Assembly: GCA_030734395.1 (NCBI GenBank)
Contig: JAUZTG010000003.1
Span: 1,116,001-1,180,000 of the forward strand
DNA from: Sarocladium kiliense
Lineage: Eukaryota; Ascomycota; Sordariomycetes; Hypocreales; Sarocladiaceae
Direction of reading: 5' to 3'
DNA length: 64,000 bases
In this document: piece by piece, positions 33,209 to 44,454 of the stretch
Position numbering within the stretch: position 1 is the stretch's first letter
Layout of the letters: each line of letters opens with the position of its first letter
Program-made: the position numbers and the translations under genes
Notes under the pieces: model-generated
Seen by the model: the letters and a program-made list of their open reading frames with translations, nothing else
The model's database searches: none
What the model was told of the DNA's origin: nothing

Positions 33209-34582
33209 ATGTTGGCTCCGACGCTCGACATCGGTGAGCTTCTCCAGCATGCGCCAAAATGCATCGCCTTGTGGCTCTTGACATTCGTGCCCGCCGCGCT
33301 GCTTCTCATCACGACGCCCAAGACATCCATTCTTCGATGGCTTTGGTTTCCGTGCTTCGTGGCACTGGCTCATAGCCTTTGCGTCGAGCTGTTCAACGCC
33401 ACCTTCTACGCCGGCTTTCGGGTCCTATGCGCGGCCCTGACTGGCAATGCTCTCACCGTCGCCATGATCATGTTGACTATCGAGCGGCCTGGGCCCGAGG
33501 ACATGGCTCAAGCTGAGGTGTACCATGTCAACGACAACATAGTCAAGAAGGTTGCGTGGACTTGCGCACGGTTCTACAACTTCCGAGCCATGGGAACAGC
33601 GTGGCAGATCAAGCGAATCCCAGCTCATCCACGCTACCTCACCAGCCGTCGCGGGCCTGACGGTCAATTCCCATTGAAGACGTACCTGGTACGCCAGGTG
33701 CTCATCTTGACCTGGCAGTATCTCCTCATGGACCTCACTTTTGAGATGAGCATCACGCAGCCTCCAGAGGAGTCGTTCGCGATGATTGGAGACGACGCGG
33801 AGTACGTCTACCGAAATTTGACTCCTGAACAATGGCAAGGCAGGGTCATGATCGGCTGGGTCTCTTGGCTTACGAGCGCGAGGGCCGTGATTGACGTGTA
33901 CTACCGTCTCACCTCCATTCTTGTGATGTCTCTCGGGCTTTCGAACCCTGATATCTGGCCGCCGCTGTTCTCGTCTGTGGCAGAAGTGTACACTATTCGA
34001 GGCTTCTGGTCGTATGTCAATTCCTCCCAATTCCGCAGAGCTCTTGCTAATCGCTGTGATAGGACTTTCTGGCACCAGTACTTGAGGTGGCCTTTGACCT
34101 CCTTCAGCAACTTCATCACTAGGCGCGTCCTCCGTCTGCCAACTCCATCGATCATCGAGCGCTACCTGAACATCTTCCTCGTCTTCTTTGGATCAGGAGT
34201 TCTGCATGTCTTGATCGACTACTATGACCCTCAAGTTTCATCATCAACATTTGGCGCAACTATGTTGTTCTTCAGCTCATTCGCGCCGGCGATCATGATT
34301 GAGGATGCCGTTCAGGCGATCTGGCGTTCTGTATCAGGAGCCGGGCCGCGGAAGGAGGATGCACCAGTTCCCCTGTGGCACAAGCTGGTAGGCTACGTCT
34401 GGGTGACTTCGTGGTTCATGATGGCCACACCGTGGTTTCTTTACCCCAAGGTCAGGCTCCCTCCTGACATGTCGGCCTTCGTCCCATTCTTGATCACGCC
34501 GCATGTCGGCTTGCCCGTAGTTGGCGGCCTCCTGGCTATCGGTGCGCCGATCCTGCTGTTTGGTCTTGGTGCGGAGATCTAG
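33209..34582 (+). CDS. Wax-synthase-like membrane-bound O-acyltransferase
   Basis: The frame is open from ATG 33209 to TAG, but a 51-nt in-frame intron at 34012–34062 (GTATGT, TGCTAAT branch, GATAG) is likely. Removing it restores RGFWSTFWHQYLRWP, the F-W-x-x-x-W-H motif of the wax synthase (MBOAT_2) family. The product is then 440 residues. Other landmarks are FYNFRAMGTAWQIKRIP and FFGSGVLHVLID, whose His fits the catalytic His. About eight hydrophobic segments are present. In fungi these enzymes often acetylate terpenoid or other secondary metabolites at the endoplasmic reticulum. No biosynthetic core gene is adjacent here, so the substrate is open. It is convergent with a small membrane-protein gene 61 bases away. 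Confidence 0.85.
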   Translation: MLAPTLDIGELLQHAPKCIALWLLTFVPAALLLITTPKTSILRWLWFPCFVALAHSLCVELFNATFYAGFRVLCAALTGNALTVAMIMLTIERPGPEDMAQAEVYHVNDNIVKKVAWTCARFYNFRAMGTAWQIKRIPAHPRYLTSRRGPDGQFPLKTYLVRQVLILTWQYLLMDLTFEMSITQPPEESFAMIGDDAEYVYRNLTPEQWQGRVMIGWVSWLTSARAVIDVYYRLTSILVMSLGLSNPDIWPPLFSSVAEVYTIRGFWSYVNSSQFRRALANRCDRTFWHQYLRWPLTSFSNFITRRVLRLPTPSIIERYLNIFLVFFGSGVLHVLIDYYDPQVSSSTFGATMLFFSSFAPAIMIEDAVQAIWRSVSGAGPRKEDAPVPLWHKLVGYVWVTSWFMMATPWFLYPKVRLPPDMSAFVPFLITPHVGLPVVGGLLAIGAPILLFGLGAEI

Positions 34583-34643
34583 CACATTCAGTCAAACATT
34601 GAGAGGTGCTCAAATAGATAATACATGTTCATCAGTGTCCATA

Positions 34644-35105
34644 TCACTCCCGCTTTGTACCATACGTCGCCGGCTTCACACCAATCCCTGCGAGAAAGAA
34701 GCTCCTGATCACGCCAACACCAGCTGTGAAACCCAAAGCCGCCCAATCTTGCCATCGAAGCTTATCCATGCTCAAGCGGCCCTGCTGCTCAATGCTTACA
34801 TACATGCTTGCTAGCAGTGCCATATCGATCATCCAGACTCCGCCGACTACCATCCTCCACACATTGATTTCCGAAGTTACGCGCAGCGTGCCCGCAAGCA
34901 TGAGGCCCACGAAGGCGTAGAGAGCAGCTAGACCGTGGAAGAGAAAGCCGTGGTTCGGGTCGGCAACCGACATCGACGCGGGGATGAGGCCATCCATGAA
35001 GAAAGCTCGGTCCCAGAGAAGCATCCTGATGGTCGGAATGAGGGTGATTGGATCCACCCAGGTGAACCAGACTCGGTAGAAGGTGTGAATCCGCGATTGT
35101 GCCAT
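34644..35105 (-). CDS. Small four-helix membrane protein
   Basis: The ATG at 35105 gives 153 residues starting MAQSRIHTFYRVWFTWVDPI. An earlier in-frame extension has no good ATG. Four hydrophobic stretches follow, including FHGLAALYAFVGLMLAGTLRV, VWRMVVGGVWMIDMALLASM and WAALGFTAGVGVIRSFFLAG. The start 'FYRVWFTWVDP' pattern resembles a family of small uncharacterised fungal membrane proteins (DUF7704-like, from memory). It is tail-to-tail with the acyltransferase. Such small proteins do occur beside secondary-metabolism genes, but a link here is only a guess. Confidence 0.7.
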   Translation of the reverse strand: MAQSRIHTFYRVWFTWVDPITLIPTIRMLLWDRAFFMDGLIPASMSVADPNHGFLFHGLAALYAFVGLMLAGTLRVTSEINVWRMVVGGVWMIDMALLASMYVSIEQQGRLSMDKLRWQDWAALGFTAGVGVIRSFFLAGIGVKPATYGTKRE

Positions 35106-38100
35106 CTTGATTTTTTGGCACAGTCTGTAAGATGTTGAAGACGGTGATCGTGTCTGCGGTCTGGTCGTGGGGTGAGAGGGGAAGAAGATGCCTGCTGGGC
35201 CCAAGCTTTCGCGAGGCCGAAAGCAGCTATAAGAGTCGAGCAGGCCTAAGGCACTTCCCAATGAATCGAAATAGGCGCCAATTGATCTTGGGACAGCCTG
35301 TTAATTTGGAAGCGCCCCCAATCCATGCATATAGTAGCTGCTTCAGGACCCAGCTAGGACACATTTGGCTGCATGCTGACAGGCGCGATCCTCGGGCTGG
35401 AATCATTGCGTCGTAGTCAACCATCAGTCGTCTTCTGATCGAAACATCGAAAGTCCTAGTCGAACAACTGAAGGAAACGGGCAACTGCTGACGGTTCGGT
35501 GCCAAAATGGAGACCAAGCGGCATTACACGGGAAGCGCGCCTTGAACGCCAGCGAGGCGCCAAGATCACATGAGGTACATTGTGCGAGCCAACCAGGCTC
35601 AGTAGGGCCAATCGATATATCGTGGCTATCGCTTTGCAATTGAGCACTGATCTGTCAATGCCTCAATCGTGGGCCAGTTTCTGTTCCAAATCATCTGTGA
35701 CACACTCCGATGACCATAGCGCCTAGGAACCCAACATGCTGGGAACCTTCGCGTCGGCATGGAGCCCTACCATCTCAAAATTTATGGCAAGAGTGTCTTT
35801 TAATATCCCTTATAATTGCCTTGCGAACGACTGGTCTATTAGAATGGTCGCAAGATTAAATCACTGGACGCCTCGTACGGCCGGTCGGCTCTGCCATCAA
35901 GAATGCGTCAAGCAGCATTGCCAGCACGTACTTCTAATGTTCGCAACATACCACTGCGTTTGTGGCCCGGGTGCGAGAATAGTCATCATTAACGTAATTG
36001 TCTCTTAAGCTTGAAACATCACATTACCGCATCACGCGAGCTTACGCCGGTGTTCGAATGGGGTGGTGCGTTGACTGCAATGATGCCCGCTGCAAGTAGG
36101 GATACACATTCCGCTACTCTAGAGCCTAAACCTTCGCCCAGCGTTATGTCCAGCTGAACCGTTGCGTGAAACCTCGTGACATCTGCACGGCATTTGTCAG
36201 GGTCCTTCTGAGTCCGGCATCGCCAACTAAGGCCAAGGCCTTGTCCCGGCCACTCGGCGAGTTCCGTTACCTGCACGTGACTTGAGTCGATGGCGGTCTG
36301 GGGCCATAACAGTCGCCAGAAGCTTTACTAGGACTTCTGTTAACTTTCACTAATCAACGACTGGCTTCTACAACACGGCTTTCCCCTGGAGAGTCTGGCC
36401 GAAGCCTTCGCAATACAACAGGGGTCGAGACCGCTGACCAGAAGCAACCGAACTCCAAGCTCATTGCCTGAATCAGCCGTCTCAAAGACCCTCCGACATC
36501 CAAATTTTCGATCGCTTCTCTTGTCATAACACATTTAACCCTACTGATCATCGTCATACAGACCGGTGTAGCCGTTCTAAGCGAGGGATGCAGCCTCAAT
36601 CAGCGATGGCAGGCTAATGCCCAAGAGCCGTCGTCATTCAAACAGCAGCTCCATCCTCTTTGCTTCAACCTACGCAGATCATCCCAGGGGTCCCTTTCAT
36701 ATCCCTTTCATGCTTTGACATAACCTTATCACCGACACGTGACTTGCCGCAAGAGACAGTTACCACTCGGGAACTACGAGCATCGACTCAACCGGAACAA
36801 GGATAGTCATCCCGCAACAGAGCCACCCACACAACGCTATAGCTTAAACAACACGTTAAAACAAAGGAACGGGAGGCATCATCACGTCAATGACAAGACA
36901 TAGGGACAAATCAATCGCACTTCGCTTCAAAGGAACCTAATTGCCCCAGAATTGATAAAGGGTTCCTCGCGGCTTTGCCTGGGGATCAGCAAGGATTTCC
37001 CTCAGAAGTCCCCACGAGGCTTCGCACTCCCGAGGCCCGGGGAATTTGCGCGCCATCCTTGCAGGGCTTGTGGTAACTTGCCGGCATTAAGCCCTGACAT
37101 CATGCGGCTTGTGTGCATGCGGCTAGCTCCAGTGTGAGGAGGTCAGCCTCGTTTTGAGCGACTCGTAACCACATCCACTATTCTTCAACGACAATGCTGG
37201 ATCTGCCCTTTGCCTCGCTTGGAGAAACTCGTTCAAATTCACTTATATGTTCAATTCTTGGAGTCAATGGGATCGTGATCGCTCTTTCTGACAACTATGA
37301 CCCTTCCTATCCTGTTCGCAACCCTCAAGCGCTCTTCCACTCGCTAAAGCAAGCCTCCCAACAGCACACGCGTCTTGGCCTTGTGGACCTCTTCCCATCG
37401 TGACGGAAGCCAAGCAGCGGCTCCTACGCACATCACCAGCCCACACCAGCCTTTCTTCATGACTTTGGGTCTCCTGAGCACTTGCCCTCGTCCATTGCCG
37501 ACTCCGTCATATCTGCGCCTCTCGCATGTCCGAGACCCTTGAACGCGAAGCGGCACTTATTTCGTAATAAGTGCCTTATCTCCACGACCCTCCTCCAATG
37601 CCCACCACTCTTAGTCTTTAGTTCCCTTGTTGATGTATGCTTGATGGACGCGGGACTCCACGATCCCAGGGACGCCTGGCACCACACCACATCCGTGTGA
37701 GCCAACGTCGATCGCGTGCGCCAGAACTGACGTCGCTCGAGCAGTCAGCGTGGCTGCGTCGTCCTTCCAAGCCCATGATGATAGCTGAATCGTATCGAGC
37801 ACTAGAGTCGGGCATAACGCCTCTCCACGGAAAGTGTGGACTCGCTATAACGTAACTTTGGCCCCAGCCCAGTTTAAAAAGGAAACTTCTCCCCGTTCCT
37901 TCGTTGCAGACCCAACACCCTTTTCAAGAAAAACGGTCCGTGAGGAAACCTTCTCCATACTTGGTCTTGTGTCTTAAGTAACAGATTCCTGATTCGAGAG
38001 CCCCCTTTTTTCCAATACTCCACGGCCACGTCCACACACACAAACAAGGCCCGGAAGGGATCCATAACGTTAATTGCTTCTCGAATTCTTCTCTGGGTCT

Positions 38101-38310
38101 TCCTTGAAACAAATTCCCTCGTCAAAACGCGGTTGTCGACCTCGGTATCTCGCACAAGTCGATCACTCCGTGCCTCCCGGGGTGGCAAGACTCGCCCTTC
38201 ACACTCCGCCTTCAGACCCTTCCTCCTCTTGCTCTTCTCCCATCCTCGCCCTCTCCTGAGACTCGCAGGTCGATTCTCTTTCCTTTCCTCAAGCAGATAC
38301 GCTTCCAACC
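35106..38310. other. Long gene-poor region
   Basis: About 3.2 kb without a supportable gene. The last 400 bases before 38311 are pyrimidine-rich, as expected for the promoter and leader of a strongly expressed fungal gene. Confidence 0.45.
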
Positions 38311-39807
38311 ATGACCATGTTCACCAAAAAGAGGACGGACGAGGGTTTCCCTCCATCAGATGCAGCAGATGCAGAGAAGAGAGCAGAGTTCAACGGGAGA
38401 GATCCAAGTCCTTCAGCCACGCTCCGTGGTGATGAAGAAGGCACTCGGCCCATGCGTTCGACATCTGGTGTGAAAGAGGGAGAGACCGCGCCCGCTGATG
38501 GTAATGTCCTCGGCGAAGGGACAAAGTCGTTCAAGAACATGGGTCGTTGGGATACATCCTTTGTCCTCATCACCAACCAAGTCGGCATCGGTATTCTTTC
38601 TCTGCCTGCGACTCTTGATATCCTGGGCATCGTTCCCGGTGTCATCGCCATTATTGGTCTTGGTATCCTCTCGACGTACACTGCATACGAGATGCTGCAG
38701 TTCCAGCAGCGTCACCCACACTGCCTCAACATTGTCGACATGTGCCGCGTTGTCGGTCACCGCCCTTTCGAAATTGCGGGTGCCATCGTTCTCCTAGTCA
38801 ATATTATGTTCACCTGCTCTTCGGCTACTGTCACCATGTCTGTCGGTCTGAATACAATGAGCGAACACGGAGCCTGTACCGTCGCCTTTATGGCGGTGTC
38901 TGCCATCGGCTGTTGGATACTTTGCCTCCCTCGCACTTTCAAATTTGTCGCCCGTGTCGGTGTGCCCTCGACTATTGCCGTCCTCGCCGCGGTTCTCACG
39001 GTGATGATCAGTCTGGGTGTTGCAGACCCCGCCAACGCCCCTGACGTCTTCAACCGAAAGATCAGCGTCGTTGGAAACCCAACGTTTCGTGAGGGTGTAG
39101 GTGCCTGTCTGCGCATCTGCTATTCTTATGCTGGCAATGTTGGTTTCCCCAGCGTTCTGGCAGAGATGAAGGATCCCGCCAAAGACTTCGTTCCCTCGCT
39201 CGTCTGGCTCCAGGGCTTTTCGATCCCCCTGTACATCGTCGTTGCGGTAACCATTTACTGCTTGGCGGGACAGTACACCACCTCCCCTGCCCTGGGTTCT
39301 GCGCCCAGCCTTCCGGCCAAGGCTGCGTATGGCATCATGCTCGTCGCTCTGCTCTCCACGGGAATGGTGTTCGGCCACACTGCCATCAAGTATATGTACG
39401 TCTTCGTCCTTAGACGCATGAACGCCGCTCATGAGGCCACCTCGAACACAATCAAGTCCTGGGGTTCATGGGTTGTCTGCGCAACAATCTTCTGGGTTGT
39501 TGTCTTCATCGTCGCAGCCGCTGTTCCAGTCTTCGACTCAATTCTGTCGATTTCCTCCGCAACACTCATCGCGTGGACCACTTTCGGCATCAGCGCCATT
39601 CTTTGGTTCCACCTTAACTGGCACCAGCTCTTCAAAACCTGGAAGAAGACTTCGCTCACCATCCTCAACACGCTCATCATCGTTCAGTCGCTTTTCATGA
39701 ACAGCGCTGGCATGTACACCGCGGTTACGCAGCTTCTTGACATCTTCAATGATCCCAACGAGGAGGTTGAGGGTGCCTTCACTTGTGCCGATAACTCCCT
39801 CTTCTGA
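38311..39807 (+). CDS. Amino-acid transporter, AAAP family
   Basis: A single exon of 498 residues. A hydrophilic, Ser/Glu-rich N-terminal tail of about 70 residues is followed by eleven or so membrane helices. The family opening is clear: SFVLITNQVGIGILSLPATL, then GLGILSTYTAYEMLQFQQRHP, YAGNVGFPSVLAEMKDPAKDF and WLQGFSIPLYIVVAVTIYC. This matches neutral/aromatic amino-acid permeases of the Neurospora mtr type (amino acid/auxin permease family). It should import amino acids at the plasma membrane. The ATG was chosen because it follows CCAACC and the leader is pyrimidine-rich. Substrate preference cannot be read. Confidence 0.92.
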   Translation: MTMFTKKRTDEGFPPSDAADAEKRAEFNGRDPSPSATLRGDEEGTRPMRSTSGVKEGETAPADGNVLGEGTKSFKNMGRWDTSFVLITNQVGIGILSLPATLDILGIVPGVIAIIGLGILSTYTAYEMLQFQQRHPHCLNIVDMCRVVGHRPFEIAGAIVLLVNIMFTCSSATVTMSVGLNTMSEHGACTVAFMAVSAIGCWILCLPRTFKFVARVGVPSTIAVLAAVLTVMISLGVADPANAPDVFNRKISVVGNPTFREGVGACLRICYSYAGNVGFPSVLAEMKDPAKDFVPSLVWLQGFSIPLYIVVAVTIYCLAGQYTTSPALGSAPSLPAKAAYGIMLVALLSTGMVFGHTAIKYMYVFVLRRMNAAHEATSNTIKSWGSWVVCATIFWVVVFIVAAAVPVFDSILSISSATLIAWTTFGISAILWFHLNWHQLFKTWKKTSLTILNTLIIVQSLFMNSAGMYTAVTQLLDIFNDPNEEVEGAFTCADNSLF

Positions 39808-42159
39808 GCGTTTCGGCGGAGTGTGCCTTTTCTTTGTTCTGCATGGTAACCTAGAAGTTGTTGAAGGGGTTCCTCATGAATGTATCATAGAATTTCTTGC
39901 CGGCGTTGGTCTTGGGTTTCTGCATCAATCTCGCAATTAGCATCGTACCTTAGCGTTGAACAATTCATTGCTTTGCATCGACAAGGATCATCACCGAACA
40001 TTGTGACTACTCGTAGCTTCATCCATCACACACGAATGGCTCTTGCCGTTAGGAAAGACGGATGGTCCCAACATATCGCTGCACCGACGGTGTGCGCAAC
40101 ACCAGCCGATTTTGTCACCCAGGTCGGTTTGTCACTGTCGAGTCGTCGAGTTTTGCAGTTTCGCACGAATCTATTCCCACGCGTAGTGATTCCGCGGTAT
40201 TTGTACAGTGCCCGGCTCGTAATGCCACCTAATCGTCCGTCTAGTTGCTCCTTGCACCATCCTTTGACGCCCTCAGCTCCTCCATCTTAGCGACACGCTT
40301 CTTGAACTCTTCGTATTGGCACTTCTCGTAGCTGTGGCGTTCGTCCTATGTAAATGTAACAGCTGGTCAGCTACGTGGCTCTTTCCCGAGGCTTGTGTGT
40401 TGGGGTTTGAATGTCAATGCCGATCGGACTCATGGTGCCTTCGCGTGGCCTCGAGTCCGTTGATGGCCAGTAATCCTTACCTCGCATTTCCACGGGGCAT
40501 ACCAGGTCTCTCTCCGGCACTTGTTGAGGGGAATCAGGAGCCCGGCGCAGCTGTCTCTGTAGGGGAGGGGGAGACGGGCCTCACGCATCTCGTCGCGGGT
40601 GGCCTCTGCTTCGAGTCAGCGGGCGGATCCGGTTGCTATAAAATATTGCCTATCCAGCCGGAATTGGGTGACCTCATACCTCGGGGCATTGAAGCAGCGT
40701 CGGAACCCATGGTTGCGAGTCAATTGGCTGTGTCTTTGTGAAGCGTGGTTGATGGCCTGTCGGGTGAAGTTGCGACAGAGCTAGAGCACCATGTGGTGGC
40801 CTCGGATTTCAGGCACCACTGAGCCTACCCGGGAGCCACTTCACGCGTTAGCAGGTGACGGATGGCAAGAAAGGCCCGTCATTCTGACAGCTTTCTGAGT
40901 GTTGATTTTGTAATTATAGTGCCATGTTTACCTCTCTCTAGGTGTTGACTCACTGACTTAGGGGGGTTGAGGAGCTTCATCAACGTGTTGGGTTGCTCGA
41001 GGTGATCACTTCTGACATGGATTTGGACTTCCACAAACGAAAGGCCAATGAGGAGGCATGCGTATAGCTTCTATCAAAGAACATTTTTACATCAAGGGGA
41101 GGACATCGGTATTAAGTGGTCTATAATTCACTTTTTTTTTTCTTTCAGAGATACCGATTCAGATTATTAGAAGGATACAGCAGCGCATGTCTTGCGTCCA
41201 GAACCATGAGCAGTCTGCCGGGTCGTCTGGACTCCGGTCACACCTCTGGGATAGATATTCGATGGGAAAGGAACAGAGACAGAGCCAGAATGTCGAAGAG
41301 TTGCGAGAACTCGGGTTAAACAGCGCGGTAATCTTGCGATTTACCATGATGTTTGCAACCCTTCCTCGCTCAGTGAAAACATTAGGCGCTGTGAGCTACA
41401 GCAATCATCCCCGCGCACATCTCGGGCATACTTGCGTACCACCACAACGACTCATCGCTATGATTCACACAGACTTCCAGGCTCATCAGGTCATAAAATC
41501 ATGCTTTCCAGAGGATCGACAGTTTTCATGCTCTTCTGCCTGCAGTAAGAAACACACTGCATCTCACTTGTGGCGATTTGCACCACTTTCAAGGTTTGCT
41601 AAAAGTCGATTGGCCCTCGTTGCTCCGTCGCGATACACCCCAGCAACACTATCGCCCACCGGTCGCGACACGTCTGCACAAAATGAAACGGGTGTTTTTC
41701 TTGACTTGATGTGTGTTGGATTTAGACTGCTGACTTGAAGGTTGCTTGGTTCAGACGCGCGCAGACCGCACGCTCGACGCGGTGTGCGTTGTCCACGCAA
41801 CGGATCCCCGAATCCCAATAGCTTCTCATATACTTCAACCTGATCCTCCTACAAATTGCTCGCAACCTCCTCTCCACTTCACCCACTCTGGCTTCTGTTC
41901 CCTCATGAGCGCTCCCTTTTCCCATCTTGTACACGCAGAAATCTTACAAGTCGACCTCCTTCGTTCTGGTCGACTTTCTTCTCATCAGAGGACTCTTTCT
42001 GTCTCTCAGCCTTTCATTACGCAAGCTGCACTTCCAAGCACAACAGACTGTCCTTAGCTTTTGCTTCATCTTTCTTCACTTCTTTTGTCCTTGGCACACA
42101 TTCGAATACCCCCTCTCACTTCTAATAAGCCCTTTTCGTGTTTTCCCCTTTCTTTCATT
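39808..42159. other. Long intergenic region
   Basis: No supportable gene. Frames at 39880–40741 and 41187–41738 lack any domain. The last 250 bases (41900–42159) are a C/T-rich leader for the FHA gene. Confidence 0.45.
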
Positions 42160-42900
42160 ATGGATACCCAAGACAACGTCATCGCCTGGCTGGTTCCAAC
42201 GGCGCGTGGCACCTACGCAGACAAAGCCACCAACAAACTCGAGAACAGGCATCTCAGCACCTCGACCACAGCCGAGGGCACATTCCTCTCATCCCGCCTT
42301 CCAGCTCTTTCAGCCAACACACCGACCAAGGCCCTCGCCATCTCCTTCAATCAAGCCCCGAAGAGGCCCGGCAGCTTCGTCCTCGGCACCGACCCTGAAC
42401 GGTGCGATGTAGTCCTTCCTGCCATCGCAGGTGTCTCCTCCCAGCACTGCAGCCTCAGCTTCGACGCAGAGTCAAGGCTCGTGCTGAACGACTTTTCTGA
42501 GAAGGGAACTCAGGTGTGGTATGATTGGGACAGCAACGGAGATCAAACAGAGTACACATGGATCCTCAGCAGCGGATCATCACACGGCTTCCCAGCACTG
42601 GTCAACCGCATCCTGATCGATGTTCAGGGCGTCCGCTTTCAGATCATCGTCAACGACCACTCCAAGAACTGGGATGCGTACCACGAGAGAGTTGAGAAGT
42701 TCTGCCAGCAGCCAGCCTGGGCTGCTGAGTTGTCGGTGGGATGGGACAGGGCGTCCGTCGCTCCAGTTGCGCCGCTCTTCTCAGTCGCTCCACTCTTTCA
42801 GCACATCTTCGTCAAGAGCCTCAACGACGACCTCGCAGGCGGCATGTATCTCTGGAACCTGACGAAACCATGGGAGCCGATGGTCAAAGCAGCTGCTTGA
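42160..42900 (+). CDS. FHA-domain protein
   Basis: A single exon of 246 residues starting at the ATG after a long pyrimidine-rich leader. The forkhead-associated core is visible at about residues 68–135: SFVLGTDPERCDVVLP, then the ligand loop GVSSQHCSLSF, LVLNDFSEKGTQVWYD and ILIDVQGVRFQIIV. FHA domains bind phosphothreonine peptides, usually in DNA-damage or nuclear signalling. No kinase or other catalytic domain follows: the remaining 100 residues end at a stop after MVKAAA. It could be a regulatory adaptor, or the relic of an FHA-kinase that lost its catalytic part, although no kinase sequence is seen downstream. It is convergent with the Rpa43 gene. Confidence 0.85.
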   Translation: MDTQDNVIAWLVPTARGTYADKATNKLENRHLSTSTTAEGTFLSSRLPALSANTPTKALAISFNQAPKRPGSFVLGTDPERCDVVLPAIAGVSSQHCSLSFDAESRLVLNDFSEKGTQVWYDWDSNGDQTEYTWILSSGSSHGFPALVNRILIDVQGVRFQIIVNDHSKNWDAYHERVEKFCQQPAWAAELSVGWDRASVAPVAPLFSVAPLFQHIFVKSLNDDLAGGMYLWNLTKPWEPMVKAAA

Positions 42901-43059
42901 TCATCCTGTGGCGGGAGGAAGGGCCAGCACGATGGATAACAAGATTGACACTCACAAGCAAGCCCGGCCTACAATAGTGTGGAATAAATCTCCAATTCGC
43001 TCATCAACTCACTCCGTATGTAAATCGTAACAAAAGCCAACCTGCGCCGGAATGTGCCC

Positions 43060-44454
43060 TTAAATCTCGCTTTCCGGTCGACTAGACTTCACCACTTCTG
43101 GCTGTGGCTCCTCAATGCCCTCCTGGGGCTGCTCCTCCTCTGGTTCGAATCGTGTCATAGCAAAGTCTGGCACCCTACGCCTAGAGCCCCGCCTCGAGAT
43201 TCCTTTCCTTGCGCGCGCGTTCTCCGCCTCTTTCTTAACGAGCTCCCGCTCCGCAACCTTGTCGAGCATCGTGCCCTCAAGACTGAGGTAGCTGGTTGGG
43301 CCGCTGGTGCCAACGTCGAAGTTGCGTATCCGGAAGCGAATCTTGCCGGTGACTCGCTCACCATCCTCATCGACCCAGAAGCCAGTGCTGTGAATTTGAC
43401 GAACAACACCGTGTTCATCAGCAGTGATGACTGATCGTGTCTCCTCAAAGCCTTGAGCGTCTGGCGCATCATTCGAAACCCATCTCCATGTTGGCAGAAG
43501 GCGGCTTGCTTCGATCGACGCGTTGAACTTGCCGAAGCAGACAACTCCGATGTGGCCCTCGGTCTGCAGGTTGACACTACCCTCCATCCACGCGCCACGG
43601 CTCGGAACAAACATATCAACATCAGCGGTGATCCAGCCAAAGCCAACAGCGTACTCGTTTCTTGACGCGACTGTCGTGGGTGATTCGTCATACGTTGCAG
43701 CGCCTTTCCTGCCGGGTTGCTCGCCGAGAGCCACGTTTCTGTAGTCGAGAAGAACGCCGTGTAGTGACGGGACATAGCGATTCTGAAGGGGGCGGAGGAT
43801 TTGAGCTTGGCTGCTGGTGATGGGTTCTGCCCAGCCGCTGGGATAGATGGGTTCGTAGAGTGAAACGGTCTGCGTGAAGAAGGGAAATTGAGGGTTGGCG
43901 GGAATGTCTTTCGGTTGATATATCTTGGAAGATTTGGCTGGCTTGACATCGACGTCCATTGCTTCGGGGTCGGTAGCTGGTGTGAGCTTGATCTTATCTG
44001 TCGACTCAACTTTGGCCTCCACCTCGGGGAGCTGCTCTGACTTTCTTGATTTCTTCTTTTTCTTCTTCTCCTTCGGTGCTTCCTCTTGTGCGATGTCGTT
44101 GATAGGAGCGGCCTCAGTTGCAGTCTCGGTATGTTTCTTCTTCTTCTTCTTCTCCTTCTTAACCGGCTCGGCACTTGTTTCGGCCTCTTCTAGTGCTGGT
44201 GCCTCGACGTCATTCTCAGCGTGCCTGCTCTTGTCCTTCTTCTTCTTCCTCTTCTCCTTCTTTTTTGAGACTGCCTCTTCAGGCTTCACCTCGAGTGCCG
44301 GCTCGTCCGCAACGCTCTTCGATTTCTTGTGCTTGCGATGGCCATCGACGACATCGTCTTCTTCCCGTGCCCGCTTCTTCTCGGATTTTTCTTTGCGCTT
44401 CTTCTTCTTCTCAGGCTCCGCGACGGCGGGGTCCGAGGACGCAATTGGTGCCAT
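43060..44454 (-). CDS. RPA43: DNA-directed RNA polymerase I subunit Rpa43
   Basis: A single exon from the ATG at 44454, 464 residues. The first 180 residues are extremely Lys/Glu-rich (many KKKKKK runs) and low complexity, with nuclear-localisation character. From about residue 183 comes the conserved part: YQPKDIPANPQFPFFTQTVSLYEP, then SLHGVLLDYRNVAL, followed by the OB-fold (VGFGWITADVDMFVPSRGAW, HIGVVCFGKFNASIEASRLLP). It ends with a GFWVDEDGERVTGKIRFRIRN strand pair. This is the Rpb7-like stalk subunit of Pol I, which contacts Rrn3 during rRNA transcription in the nucleolus. The long Lys-rich N-terminus is typical of filamentous ascomycete homologues and much longer than in yeast. Confidence 0.9.
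   Translation of the reverse strand: MAPIASSDPAVAEPEKKKKRKEKSEKKRAREEDDVVDGHRKHKKSKSVADEPALEVKPEEAVSKKKEKRKKKKDKSRHAENDVEAPALEEAETSAEPVKKEKKKKKKHTETATEAAPINDIAQEEAPKEKKKKKKSRKSEQLPEVEAKVESTDKIKLTPATDPEAMDVDVKPAKSSKIYQPKDIPANPQFPFFTQTVSLYEPIYPSGWAEPITSSQAQILRPLQNRYVPSLHGVLLDYRNVALGEQPGRKGAATYDESPTTVASRNEYAVGFGWITADVDMFVPSRGAWMEGSVNLQTEGHIGVVCFGKFNASIEASRLLPTWRWVSNDAPDAQGFEETRSVITADEHGVVRQIHSTGFWVDEDGERVTGKIRFRIRNFDVGTSGPTSYLSLEGTMLDKVAERELVKKEAENARARKGISRRGSRRRVPDFAMTRFEPEEEQPQEGIEEPQPEVVKSSRPESEI

Noticed and set aside
43155..44174. 339-codon minus-strand frame inside the Rpa43 gene
   Set aside because: It is an alternate frame of the Lys-rich Rpa43 coding sequence. Its Arg/Ser content comes from shifted AAG/GAA codons.
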